A stretch of DNA of 64,000 bases from CAJBLF01 sp964495905 (GTDB lineage: Bacteria > Patescibacteriota > Gracilibacteria > Absconditabacterales > Absconditicoccaceae), in assembly GCA_964495905.1 (NCBI GenBank), contig CAZBWN010000029.1:192488-256487 (forward strand), in the 5' to 3' direction. The notes beneath the pieces are model-generated. The model was not told the origin of the DNA and did not search any database. It worked only from the letters and a program-made list of their open reading frames with translations. The translations under genes and the position numbers were made by a program. Positions 20,539-29,919 of the stretch are shown in pieces. The first letter of the stretch is position 1. Each line of letters starts with the position of its first letter.

Positions 20539-20566
20539 TTTATACATATTTACTAGTAAATGTCAA
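20539..20566 (-). promoter_or_regulatory. Promoter for 19115-20509
   Basis: Minus-strand TTGACA (20561-20566), a 16-nt spacer and TATAAA (20539-20544). It stands back to back with the rightward promoter at 20581. Confidence 0.75.
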
Positions 20567-20580
20567 TAGTCTAATTTGTA

Positions 20581-20608
20581 TTGACTTTTATCCTAAAATA
20601 AGTATAAA
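20581..20608 (+). promoter_or_regulatory. Promoter for the 20645-22577 gene cluster
   Basis: TTGACT (20581-20586), a 16-nt spacer and TATAAA (20603-20608); divergent from the promoter at 20539. Confidence 0.75.
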
Positions 20609-20644
20609 ATCTTATACTTATTTTTATGCTTTCATATATTCATC

Positions 20645-21118
20645 ATGTGAGTCAATAAAATCATCTATGTAACACCTGCAGAATCATACCTTGGTGAACT
20701 TACCAGCAGTGCCACATCTCAACTTAGAAAAGTAGTCAATACTGTTCTTGAATGAACAAATAAAGAGCTTATCAAAGTATTTAGAACCACTCAAAAAAGT
20801 CAATCACAAGATAGTCTTCTCTATCTATCAAATAAATGCGTAAAAACTGGTGATATAAACGAAGCGCTCTATTATAGCGAATCGATATGAGATCCTAAAA
20901 ATATATCAGAGGTGATGTATTCCACAAGAAAATGAGAGGTTGTGGTAGTCGGAGTCACCCAAAAAGAACTGGTAGATATCTTAGAATATTTTAAAAATAA
21001 TTGATATAATGTCGTTGATACAGACAAAATCAATCATCGAACAAACATCTATGCGGTTAGCATTGATCCGAGCAACAAACAAAAATCTAGTTTTTTTGAA
21101 GCTGTTTATGGACAATAA
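20645..21118 (+). CDS. Unrecognised small protein, paralogue pair A copy 1
   Basis: 157 residues starting ATG TGA (Met-Gly), MGVNKIIYVTPAES. It shares the N-terminus MGVNKIIYVT, a VEV-V-S-T-R block (EVVVVGVTQKELVDIL), a NGYNVVDTDKIN block and a SSFFEAVYG C-terminus with the next gene. About 18 bases upstream of the start are also identical to the next gene, including a nested ATG in another frame. No family was recognised. The VVVVGVT...LVDIL element looks like an alpha/beta fold. Confidence 0.72.
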
Positions 21119-21156
21119 ATTCTCATACTAATTTTTTATGCTTTCATATACCCATC

Positions 21157-21654
21157 ATGTGAGTCAATAAAATCATTTATGTAACATCTGCAGCATATAC
21201 ACAGAAGGGACTTACTCCAAATGCAGAATCCCAGCTTATAAAAGTCAACAAAAATGTACTTGATTGAAAAGATATAGAGGCTCCGATAGTATTTAGGACT
21301 CTAAAACAAGACTTTCATCCTGCCAGGGATGGTTTGAAATATCTAGCATTAGAATCTAGCAAGACTCTCAAGTATACTAGGAAAAATATAGGAGAATACG
21401 TGTATAATACACTTACTTTTCTATCAAATCCTGCAGATATAGAAGAGGTGATCAATTCCACGCAGCAATGAAAAACTGTGGTAGTAGGCGTCACTAAAGA
21501 AGAGTTGAAAGATATTTTGGTAATATGTAAAAGAGATTGATATGATGTAGTCGATAAAGATAAAATAAATAACATAAACACTATCTATGCAGTGACTATC
21601 AGTCCAAACGATAAAAATAACTCTAGTTTTTTTGAATCCGCTTATGGATCATAG
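21157..21654 (+). CDS. Unrecognised small protein, paralogue pair A copy 2
   Basis: 165 residues, tandem paralogue of 20645-21118: MGVNKIIYVTSAAYTQKG, EEVINSTQQGKTVVVGVTKE, DGYDVVDKDKINN and NSSFFESAYGS. The central region differs considerably while both ends are conserved, a pattern seen in families with a variable core. The 38-base gap to copy 1 repeats copy 1's own leader. Function unknown. Confidence 0.72.
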
Positions 21655-21686
21655 TAGTACAACTTTACCTTACATATATTAGTACC

Positions 21687-22124
21687 ATGAAAAAATGAAC
21701 AGGATTGTGAACATCAAAAGATAGAAAAGATATCATACCAGATAACTGGGAATCTAAAACAAAAAAAATACAGAAACAATCCAGTAAAAAAGTCTTGGAT
21801 GTTCTTCTGTTGTTGCAAAAAGATTTCATTCAAGAAATTCGGAAATGTTATTGTGAACATTCTGATACTAAATTATTATTGGAAATACCTGAATTAAAAG
21901 ATATCAAAATAAATGTCGCAGAAATTGCACCAAATGGTTTTTCAACCATGCATATCTCTACAAGTTTCAAATGAAATCTCCATAAACTCTTATCAAAACA
22001 TAAATTTGAAAATGGCTTGGTATACCATGCATGAAAAAACAAGATACACTGAGAATCAACCAGCATGGAGGTTATACTTGAATGATGAATCCTTCATCTT
22101 TTCATAGATCAACCTGAATTATAG
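21687..22124 (+). CDS. Unrecognised small protein, paralogue pair B copy 1
   Basis: 145 residues. The N-terminal block KDRKDIIPDNWESKTKKIQ, a middle LLEIPELKDIKIN and a C-terminal VILEGGILHLFIDQPEL align with the following gene. It is a mixed alpha/beta small cytoplasmic protein with no signal peptide. The middle contains TSFKGNLHKLLSKHKF, matching YISVDFDGDLYHNLLKYFD-type sequence in its partner. It follows pair A by 32 bases, so all four genes probably form one transcript. Confidence 0.68.
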
Positions 22125-22157
22125 TATATACTCTTTAATTTATTATCACTTATCACC

Positions 22158-22577
22158 ATGGGAGCAGAATGACATGTACCAGCGTCACTATCTAATAAAG
22201 ATATCGTACCAGATGATTGGAAAGTAAAAACGAATGAAATACAAGACAGTTCTAGTGAAAAAATCGCAAAGAACCTTCAATCGCTATGGAGCGATTTGCT
22301 GCAAAATGACTTAGAACAACTTGCAAGAAAAGATCCTAACATCAAAAAACTTTTTGAGATACCTGAATTTGAAAATATCACATTAAAGTGAATCTTTTCC
22401 TATGAGTTTTGAAATATGGAACTTTATATTTCAGTAGATTTTGATGGCGATCTTTATCATAATCTATTGAAATATTTTGATAGGAAACAATTGGTACCTG
22501 ATGAAATTGAACCTTTACGTATAGTGTTATATTGATGACGTCTTCAAATAGACCTCGAGCAGATAAAAACATCATAA
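22158..22577 (+). CDS. Unrecognised small protein, paralogue pair B copy 2
   Basis: 139 residues, homologous to 21687-22124: NKDIVPDDWKVKTNEIQ, LFEIPEFENITLKG, HNLLKYFD and VLYGGRLQIDLEQ. It is the last gene of the four-gene cluster and is followed three bases later by a strong terminator. Function unknown. Confidence 0.68.
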
Positions 22578-22635
22578 AAAAATCTCCCATAGAGATATGT
22601 TGCAATGCAACGTCTCTACAGGAGATTTTTCTTAT
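22578..22635 (+). terminator. Strong interrupted-stem terminator
   Basis: A long hairpin built of AATCTCC/GGAGATT, AGAGA/TCTCT-type and GTTGC/GCAAC segments, ending in TTTTT. It also lies at the 3' end of elp3 (minus strand) and could serve both. Confidence 0.8.
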
Positions 22636-22637
22636 CA

Positions 22638-24503
22638 TTAAATTTTCTTGACCATATAGGTTCATTCCAGCTTATATCCAATCTTTCTGTAATATGCTCT
22701 GACACCGATACCAGAGATGACAGAGAGCTTTTTATATTTGTGCTGGTGAGCGATCTGCTCAGCGAGTTCCATCAGTTGTTTACCAAATCACTTGTGCTGC
22801 ACCTTTCCATCTTTCAATTTTTCCATCTTTCAATTTTTTATTCATTCCACTTGTCCGTAGACGTGCAGTTCTCTGATGATAGCAGTAAGTTTTCCTAATC
22901 ATGGGACATTGATTGCATGGGTTTCGCTAGGTAATAGAAGTCTTGTAAAGCCATAGAGATAGCCAAGTTCATCTTCAAAACTAATGAAATATTCCACTCC
23001 TCCACTGCTCTGATATTTTCTGATAATCAAATTAGCTATGTTTTTTCATTTTTCCACCTTTCCATCTTTCAATGTTTCAATCTTATTTCTTATTTCTCTG
23101 CTTCTGGTATCCAATGAAACAAAATTTCTGAATGACTTAAGATCAGGTTCCTTTCCGATGATGTAGGTTTGAATGTTTTCATTTTTTTTGATATGTTTTG
23201 TCAGTTCGTCTTTGAGCGCTTTTTGTATAGATGAGTATAAACTATATTTTCAGTACAATCTTTGGTAGAATTTTTTTCGTGCTGATGGTTTGCTTTTTTG
23301 CTCTTGTAGCAACTGGTTATGCATAAGTTGTGAAAGATTTGTGATGGTGCTTCCTGCGACTATCTCGTTGGCAGGAATATCACGGATCAGACGTTTGATC
23401 CTGGTGTATGGCGGTATTACATCCATAAATACTTCTCTGATAAGCTTTTTGATATCTTCTGTTTCTAGAGGTTTGTATTTCCCTTGTTTGTATAATTCGT
23501 GAAGTTGAGTATTGGGAATCACGGAAGTAGGATAAAATTTGATTTCATCCGGTTTGAAGAAGGGGTCAGAATATAAATCTTTGAATGTCTTCAGATCTTT
23601 TTCATAATCAGAACCATAGAGTCCTGGCATGACATGGAGAGCGAATTTGAATCCCCATTGTCTGAGCTTATCACAAGCTTGGCGTGCTTGCTGGACACTA
23701 TGTCCTCTTTTGTTGAGATCAAGCACCTCATCATCCAATGATTGTATTCCCATCTCTACTCTTGTCACTCCAAGCTCACGTCGAAATTGACAATTTGCGT
23801 CAGTCATATATTCTGGTCTGGTTTCTATCGTCAGTCCGATGATCCTATGAGCTGTATTTTCATTTTTTTTGAGCGCTTCTTCTAGGGTTTTTGCATACTT
23901 GATTGTTTTGCTTTCGTCTATGGTAGTATGAGCATATTTCTTGGTCGCAGACATCTCTATATTTTTGAAATACTCATCGAAAGTATTGCATGCGTCGTAC
24001 AATTCTTTGATGAATTTTGTCTTATAGTCTTTTGGGTATACATCAAAAGTCCCTCATAAGACGATCATCTCTATCTTGTCGGTTTCATGCCCGCTTAGTG
24101 TAAGCGAAAGCAATCTATTGTAGGCTTGTTTGATAGGATCGAATTTATTCATCAATGCTCTCATAGCACCGGGTTCAGTTTTGATATAGCTCTTGGGCAT
24201 CGTGGGGTCATTGGGACAGAAAATACATTTTCCAGGACAATAGAAAGGCTTGGTGAGCACTTGGACTGATACAATTCCGGATTGAGATCTGATTCCCTTT
24301 TTTTTGAGCAATTGCTCTATCTGCGGATTTTTAGTGATTTTTTTCGCCTTGAGCAACGTATAATATGCTTGAAGCAATTGGATGTTTGAGGGAAGATCAG
24401 ATAATTTATTCGTTTTGGAAAAATCTCTCTTGATTTGGGTGAGAAGGTCAAGATTACGGTTCTGCGGTTTGGTTTTGATTAGTTGAAGGATAATTTTTTC
24501 CAT
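22638..24503 (-). CDS. Elp3-type tRNA-modifying radical SAM acetyltransferase
   Basis: 621 residues. An N-terminal region is followed by the Elp3 radical SAM core KPFYCPGKCIFCPNDPTMPK with C-x4-C-x2-C, then EMIVLGGTFDVYP, GLTIETRPEYM, VTRVEMGIQSLDDEVL and LHVMPGLYGSDYEKDL. The C-terminus is a GNAT acetyltransferase domain (IRELHVYGQVEG, HKGFGKQLMELAE). Elp3 forms carboxymethyl-type modifications of wobble uridine; free-standing Elp3 in bacteria is less common. Two stretches in the GNAT part (LKDGKVEKGKN and NGKMEKLKDGKV) are encoded by TGGAAAGATGG-type repeat words that also occur between genes. Confidence 0.92.
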
Positions 24504-24588
24504 GATGATGATAGTATATATAATTGATTACGTTTTTCCACATTATTTCCTTGTTCTTGTTTTATTCTTTTTGTTTTGTGCTTTTCTA

Positions 24589-24616
24589 TTGAAAATGTTA
24601 TAGCAACCTGTACAAT
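24589..24616 (+). promoter_or_regulatory. Promoter for sodB
   Basis: TTGAAA (24589-24594), a 16-nt spacer and TACAAT (24611-24616), 46 bases upstream of ATG 24662. Confidence 0.7.
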
Positions 24617-24661
24617 TCTTTTGTGACAAAAAGATTTATTTTATTTTGTATTACTATTATC

Positions 24662-25243
24662 ATGATAACATTAGAAAAACTTCCTTACGCAGTAAATGCT
24701 TTAGAACCTGTTATTGATGTACAGACGATTGAACTCCATTATGGAAAACATCATCAAGGATATGTGAATAAACTGAATGAACTTATCGTGGGTACGGTAT
24801 ATGCAGATGAACCGCTTGAAAATATCGTAAAAACTAGTGATTGACCGATATTCAATAATGCAGCGCAGACATGGAACCACACCTTCTATCGAAACGAACT
24901 CCAAACTCCGAAAGAGAATAACCTCCCTACTTGAGCTTTGTTGGATGGAATCATTGATATCCGAGGAACTTTTGAAAAATTCCAAGAAGCGATGATTGCA
25001 AGCGCAGTCGGAAACTTCTGATCAGGATGGACTTGGTTGGTACAACATACTGTTGATGGGACGTTAGAGATCATGAATACCAGCAATGCGGGATGTCCTT
25101 TGACTACTAATAAGAAAGCTTTGCTTACCATAGATGTACGAGAACATGCGTATTATCTCAAATATCAGAATCGTAGAGTGGAATATGTCACCAATATCTG
25201 GAAATGCATCAACCGAGATATAGTGAGTGAGAGATTGGGATAA
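24662..25243 (+). CDS. sodB: Superoxide dismutase (Fe/Mn family)
   Basis: Converts superoxide to oxygen and peroxide. In the 193-residue protein all four metal ligands can be placed: His in HYGKHHQGYV, His in WNHTFYRNEL, Asp and His in TIDVREHAYYLKYQNRR. GNFGSGWTWLV carries the conserved aromatic shell, with TGA for one glycine. The usual DVWEHAYY has arginine in place of tryptophan here (DVREHAYY), which is unusual near the metal. No signal peptide, so cytoplasmic. ATG 24662 gives the standard start ITLEKLPYAVNALEP. Confidence 0.95.
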
Positions 25244-25306
25244 ATCCTCCTTCGTTTCCTCCTTTTTCAAGGAGGACAATTCTGGGAAGCTAATAGTTTA
25301 TTTTGT

Positions 25307-25666
25307 ATGAAAGCGAAGATGAACACGAAGTATAAGAAAGAGAAAGGTGATGAAGGAGAAGATATCGTAGCGCTCCATTATCAAGACCAATGATATACTT
25401 TAGTAGAAAGAAAATATACGATCCTGTGAGGAGAACTTGATCTGATTTTCCAGAAAGACAATATACTGACCTTCATTGAAGTGAAAGTGGTTAATAATAT
25501 CGATGACCTCCAAGACTACGTCACTCATAAGAAACTCTGACATGTGAAACATACCATCAATTATTATCTGCTCGGTCATCCGACATGGAGGGAGTATGTA
25601 CTTGATGTTGTATTTGTGAGAGATAATTCTATACTTGAAGTCTATGAAAATGTTACAAATACATAG
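25307..25666 (+). CDS. YraN/UPF0102 family endonuclease-like protein
   Basis: 119 residues: KGDEGEDIVALHYQDQGYTL, then VERKYTILGGELDLIF, FIEVKVVNNIDDL. This matches the UPF0102 pattern with G-E-D-L and E-V-K, a restriction-endonuclease-like catalytic constellation. The family's cellular role is not settled. TGA encodes the glycine in GYTL and in the GGELDL turn. It lies 60 bases after sodB; the gap contains a CTCCTTTTTCAAGGAGGA hairpin. Confidence 0.85.
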
Positions 25667-25690
25667 ATAGACCATTAGACATTTAGACTA

Positions 25691-26085
25691 TTAGAAGATT
25701 AGAAAAATGGTTACTCGTTATCAAGAATTGAAAGTTTGGCAGAAATCTATAGATTTAATAGAACAAATTTATGTAATAGTTAATAAATTCCCTAAGACAG
25801 AAACATTTTCATTAGTTGATCAACTAAAAAGATCTGCTGTTTCTATTGCTTCTAATATTGCAGAATGAAGCGAAAGATGAACAAAAAAAGAGAATATACA
25901 TTTTTTATACATAGCCAAATGATCTGCAGCTGAATTAGAGACACAACTTATTATTTCAGAAAGATTACGTTTTATGTCCAAAGATGATTTTACTATCATA
26001 CATGCAACTATTTTAGAAGTACTCAAAATGCTTTCTTCTTATATTTCTTATCATAAAACACATTCCTAAAAATCTAATCTTCTAA
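25691..26085. repeat. 13-bp inverted repeats flanking the second S23 gene
   Basis: TTAGAAGATTAGA at 25691-25703 and its exact reverse complement TCTAATCTTCTAA at 26073-26085 frame the gene at 25707-26069. Confidence 0.6.
25707..26069 (+). CDS. Four-helix-bundle protein (S23/intervening-sequence family)
   Basis: 120 residues. The start YQELKVWQKSIDLIEQIY and the signature KRSAVSIASNIAEGSERGT followed by HFLYIAKGSAAELETQL are diagnostic of TIGR02436/PF05635. The IAEG, ERG and KGS glycines are TGA. It is a better match to the family consensus than the copy at 2903-3253. The role of free-standing members is unknown. The gene is closely bounded by inverted repeats, suggesting past mobility. Confidence 0.92.
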
Positions 26086-26113
26086 ACTTCTCATTTACTA
26101 ATAAATTATATAT

Positions 26114-27394
26114 ATGAAAAAAAGCAGATTGATCATCTTATTCATACTAGGAGCGTTTTTTGGCTGATTTGTCTTGCAAATCGGACAATCATGGAACAGC
26201 TTACATCAACCGATCATCCAGGAAGGGAAACTTAACTTGGACGGTTTGGTCGCATCTATAAAAAATGTCGTTAATACAGAAAGTCTCGGACTAGGAGGTA
26301 AAAAATACGAACGTTTTGATACCGTATATACTATCCTTGAAAATGCGTATTATAATGTAGATAAGATCAATACTTGAAAAATGTTGAGCAGCGCGCTCAA
26401 AGCATATGTAAACGCTATTGATGATCCGTATACTATATATATGGATACTGAGCAAAATTCCGGATTCCAAGAAGAACTCAAAGGTTCATCAGATTTTGAA
26501 GGTATAGGAGCTGTGATCAGCAAAAAGGATTATTACATCCAGATAGATGAAATCATCAAGGGTTCACCTGCATTTGCTGCGGGACTAATGATGCTTGATA
26601 GAGTTGTTATGATCGGTAGCGGACTTACCAAAGGCCTTGATGTCAATCAAGCAGTCAGCCAGATCAGAGGTCCGAAGTGAACAAAAGTAAAACTTACGAT
26701 AGAAAGAGTTTCCAAAGATGGAAGCAAAGAAGTCATAGAAAAAGAGATTACAAGAGACAAATTAAACATTCCTTCCGTCAATGGAAAAATCATGACTTGA
26801 GCTAATGGGCAGACGATATGATATATCAATATCTCTATCATAGGTGAAGAGACAGAAAATCTTTTGAAAAAGACATTGAGCGAGTTCAAAGCAAATAAAA
26901 TCCAGTGATTCATCATAGATCTTAGAGGAAACGGTTGAGGACTTCTCCCTGTTGCTGTACAGATCTCTTCACATTTCATCCCAAAAGGCAAATTAGTGGT
27001 AAGTACGAAATATACTACTTTTGAAGATGAAAAATTAGTTTCAGAAGGATACGTTGATTATCAAAACTTGCCTATAGTGGTTTTGGTGGATGGTTTGACT
27101 GCTTCTGCAGGAGAGATCATCGCTTTGGCGCTTCAAGAACAAGTAGGCGCTCAATTGGTAGGAACTCAGACTTTCTGAAAATGATCTATCCAGACTATGG
27201 ATGAATTTGATGATGGCGCCTCACTCAAATATACGGTAGGAAAACGATATACTCCCAATGGAGAAAATATAGATATCACAGGAGCAGCTCCTGATGTACT
27301 TGTAGAATTTGATACTGATAAATATCTGAGTGGCGTAATCGATACTCAACTCGAAAAGGCAAAAGAAGTACTTGATACTATGATCAAAAAATAA
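26114..27394 (+). CDS. S41-family C-terminal processing protease (CtpA/Prc-like)
   Basis: 426 residues. An N-terminal signal anchor (LIILFILGAFFGGFVLQ) is followed by the pre-domain (YERFDTVYTILENAYY), DDPYTIYMD, a PDZ domain (FEGIGAVIS, IIKGSPAFAAGL) and the catalytic core FIIDLRGNGGGLLPVAVQIS, VLVDGLTASAGEIIALAL with Ser, and GTQTFGKGSIQT with the general-base Lys. Both glycines of FGKGS are TGA. It acts in the periplasm or cell exterior, cleaving proteins at hydrophobic C-termini. Ferredoxin follows 27 bases downstream. Confidence 0.94.
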
Positions 27395-27421
27395 ATTTAA
27401 TTTTTACACTCTACATATAGT

Positions 27422-27751
27422 ATGACCGTAACTATTAAACTTCAACAACCTGATGGAAGCATAATCGCTACATTTCCTGGTGAAGATCGTCAAAGCATTG
27501 CTCAGATCGCTAAGACCCATGGTGTAGAGATTCCTGTCTCTTGCGGGATAGGGGTCTGTGGGGTCTGTAAATGTAAAATCGTATCTTGAAATCAATATGT
27601 ACAGATAGATAAGATCTCTCTGCCTATGATGCCTTTGGAAAGAAGTGCAGAGGGAAATTTCCAAGAAGTATTTACCTGTGTGGGCTGAATCTCATCTGAA
27701 GCCATCAAGGACAAAGAAGATCATGAAGTTATCTTAGAAAAAAATATGTAA
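27422..27751 (+). CDS. 2Fe-2S ferredoxin
   Basis: 109 residues with the plant/mitochondrial-type ferredoxin motif: PVSCGIGVCGVCKCKI (C-x4-C-x2-C) and the fourth cysteine in FTCVGG. This is a small cytoplasmic electron carrier. Partner enzymes cannot be named from position; an FeFe-hydrogenase-like gene lies elsewhere at 56678. It has two TGA glycines. It probably shares a transcript with the S41 protease. Confidence 0.9.
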
Positions 27752-27796
27752 GCATATATACTATATATAGTAGTGACGTTAATATTTTATTTTATT

Positions 27797-28369
27797 ATGG
27801 CTAGCTTGGTCGCATTTGATACAGAGCACATAAAAAAACTGAAGCAACAGGATCAAAACGCATTCAACCAGTTCTATCTGCAAACCGTTGATATGTTTTT
27901 CCGTTACATCAATGCAAACTACTTTATCGATAAGCATGATGCCGAAGATATCATCTCAGATTTTTATGTAAAATTTTGGGAGGGAGTGAGATCTTATAAG
28001 GAAGATTGATCCTTTACCGCATATTTCCGAACGATATTCAAAAATACCATCAAAGATTTCTTCAAAAAGAATTCTGATACCCCATTCACGGAATTGCAGA
28101 CTAATGAGGATGGCGAGGCATTTGAAGATACTCTTATGGATGATGTGGACGTCACTAAACTCTTAGAGAATGATTTCAAATTCGAACAGATAGAAAAAGC
28201 GATGAAGAGGCTTGATGATATCAGCAAAGAAATCATCTATTTCAAATTCATCGAAGAAAAAACAAATGAAGAGATAGCATCAATCACAGGAGCATCCAAT
28301 GACGTTGTGAGACAAAGGCTTTCTAGAGCGATCAAACAACTGAAGAATGAACTAACAACTAACAGTTAA
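27797..28369 (+). CDS. ECF-like RNA polymerase sigma factor
   Basis: 190 residues with sigma70 region 2 (HDAEDIISDFYVKFWEGVRS) and region 4 (RLDDISKEIIYFKFIEEKTN, EEIASITGASNDVVRQRLSR). Regions 1 and 3 are missing, as in extracytoplasmic-function sigma factors. Between them lies an acidic linker (EDTLMDDVDV). No anti-sigma gene is adjacent. ATG 27797 is preferred over upstream non-ATG codons. One TGA glycine (KEDGSF). Confidence 0.85.
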
Positions 28370-28462
28370 TAACTAACAACGATTGAATTCTTTTTTATTT
28401 TTATCATTCTAAATTCTAAATTTAAAATTTTTGAATTCTGAATTCTAAATTCTGAATTAAAT

Positions 28463-28486
28463 AAAGCCCCGCTGTTGTGGGGCTTT
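28463..28486. terminator. Hairpin downstream of the sigma-factor gene
   Basis: Eight-base arms AAAGCCCC and GGGGCTTT with a GCTGTTGT loop; the trailing T-run is short. Confidence 0.55.
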
Positions 28487-28633
28487 GTCTGATATAACTA
28501 GCTTTTTACTGTATCTATTTATAAAAATGTCAACCCCAAATCATCAGACATGACCACAAAAATATGAGTAAATGTAGTTCTAAACTAGCATATCCATTTA
28601 TACAAAAATCTGATAATTTTATGTAAAAATCTC

Positions 28634-28661
28634 TTGAAATACAGTCTCTGTATGATAATAT
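28634..28661 (+). promoter_or_regulatory. Candidate promoter for the HU gene
   Basis: TTGAAA (28634-28639), a 16-nt spacer and TAATAT (28656-28661). Confidence 0.5.
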
Positions 28662-28706
28662 CATTGATGTACACACTACCCTTTTATTATGTAATTATTT
28701 GTACAA

Positions 28707-28988
28707 ATGACAAAGACAGCTCTTATTGCTAGCCTAGCAGAACAATTAGGTGTTTCTAAGAAATTAGCTTCTGAATTAGTTAACTCATTCATCGAAACTG
28801 TTATTGGTGGAGTTAAAAAATCTGGAGAAGTAAGAATCCAAGGATTCGGAACTTTCAAGGCTTCAAAAAGAAAGGCTAGAGAAGGTGTTAATCCACAAAA
28901 CCCAAGTCAAAAAATCAAAATTCCTGCTATGAAAGTAGTTACTTTCAAAGCTGGTTCTGAATTCAAAGGAGCAGTTAAAAAATCTTAA
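28707..28988 (+). CDS. HU-family DNA-binding protein
   Basis: 93 residues of the histone-like HU/IHF fold: KTALIASLAEQLGVSKK at the N-terminus, EVRIQGFGTFKASKRKAREG and NPQNPSQKIKIPAMKVVTFK, the signature of the DNA-embracing arm. HU bends and compacts DNA. No glycine is TGA and codon choice is uniform, like rplI and the 7001 gene. A GC-rich terminator follows. Confidence 0.96.
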   Translation: MTKTALIASLAEQLGVSKKLASELVNSFIETVIGGVKKSGEVRIQGFGTFKASKRKAREGVNPQNPSQKIKIPAMKVVTFKAGSEFKGAVKKS

Positions 28989-29014
28989 TTGTAACTCTTT
29001 ATTCAAGATAAAAA

Positions 29015-29046
29015 AGCTCTCCGCCTAGGCGGAGGGTTTTTTTTTA
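29015..29046 (+). terminator. Rho-independent terminator of the HU gene
   Basis: CTCCGCC-TA-GGCGGAG stem containing the CCGCCTAGGCGG palindrome (29021-29032) followed by about ten T. Confidence 0.85.
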
Positions 29047-29118
29047 TTTGATTTTCTAGTCGGAAATACTATATTCTAACTAACTTTAATTTGTGATTTT
29101 TAATTCATAATTTAATTC

Positions 29119-29520
29119 ATGCCTTGATATATCGTCTTAGTTGCACTTGTTAGTGGTTTCATAGGATATTTTATCTTTTATCTGAGATTTCAGCATAAAG
29201 ATACCGTCAATCAACTCAGATCCAATCTCAAGGAAGCGGCTAAAGAAGTCGAATATCTCAGCCATGAACTTGATGAATATGTGCAACAAAATGCTCTTTT
29301 GAAACAAAAAACTATGGAGTTGTTAGAAAAAAATGATGATCTCTGAGATGTAGTCTCTGAACTGAGCAAGTACTATGTACATTTGAAAAAGGCTGCAGAA
29401 AAGACTACTGAGCTCAGCAAATATCTTCATACCCCAAGTCCGGATATAGAAGAAAAAATGCAACCGTTTTTGGATAAAGCAAAAGAAAAAACTGGTGAGA
29501 CTAATAAGAGCTTCTTTTAA
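29119..29520 (+). CDS. Membrane-anchored coiled-coil protein
   Basis: 133 residues. One N-terminal transmembrane helix (YIVLVALVSGFIGYFIFYL) is followed by about 90 residues of heptad-rich coiled coil (NLKEAAKEVEYLSHELDEYV and onward). This layout recalls short FtsB/DivIC-like or YneF-like scaffolds, but no signature supports a name. It has two TGA glycines. CutA follows after 15 bases. Confidence 0.7.
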
Positions 29521-29535
29521 TCATATCATTCAAAT

Positions 29536-29844
29536 ATGGCATATATAACTATATATAGCACATATCCAAATATCAAAGACGCTAAAAAAATCGCTACTAT
29601 CTTATTAGATAAACATCTTATAGCCTGTGCAAACTTTTTTCCTATAGAAAGCATGTATCATCGGAAAGGCAAAACAGAAACGGCAAAAGAAATTGTCGCT
29701 TTGTATAAAACCCAGAAAAAACATCGAAAAACCATACAAAAAGAGATCATACAATATCATTCATATGAAATACCTTGCATCATAAAGCTAGATATGGAGG
29801 CAAATCCAAGCTATCAAGAACGAATAACAAAAGAGACTATATAA
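29536..29844 (+). CDS. cutA: CutA1-type divalent-cation tolerance protein
   Basis: 102 residues. The family pattern is visible: ITIYSTYPNIKDAKKIATIL at the start, HLIACANFFPIESMYHRKGK, and EIPCIIKLDMEANPSYQERI near the end. CutA forms a ferredoxin-fold trimer; links to copper tolerance are known but its mechanism is unsettled. The usual W-x-G core of the central strand is altered to HRKGK. No TGA codon occurs. Confidence 0.88.
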   Translation: MAYITIYSTYPNIKDAKKIATILLDKHLIACANFFPIESMYHRKGKTETAKEIVALYKTQKKHRKTIQKEIIQYHSYEIPCIIKLDMEANPSYQERITKETI

Positions 29845-29919
29845 ATAATTCTATTTCGCATTCTGTTACTTTACTTTGTTTTTTTTGAATTCTAAATTCT
29901 AAATTCTAAATTTATTTCT

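Larger units (their letters stand above)
28370..28706. other. Intergenic region before the HU gene
   Basis: Contains AATTCTAAATTC word repeats (28395-28458), a GCCCC/GGGGC hairpin (28463-28486) that may end the sigma-factor transcript, and the HU promoter at 28634-28661. No gene is seen. Confidence 0.6.
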
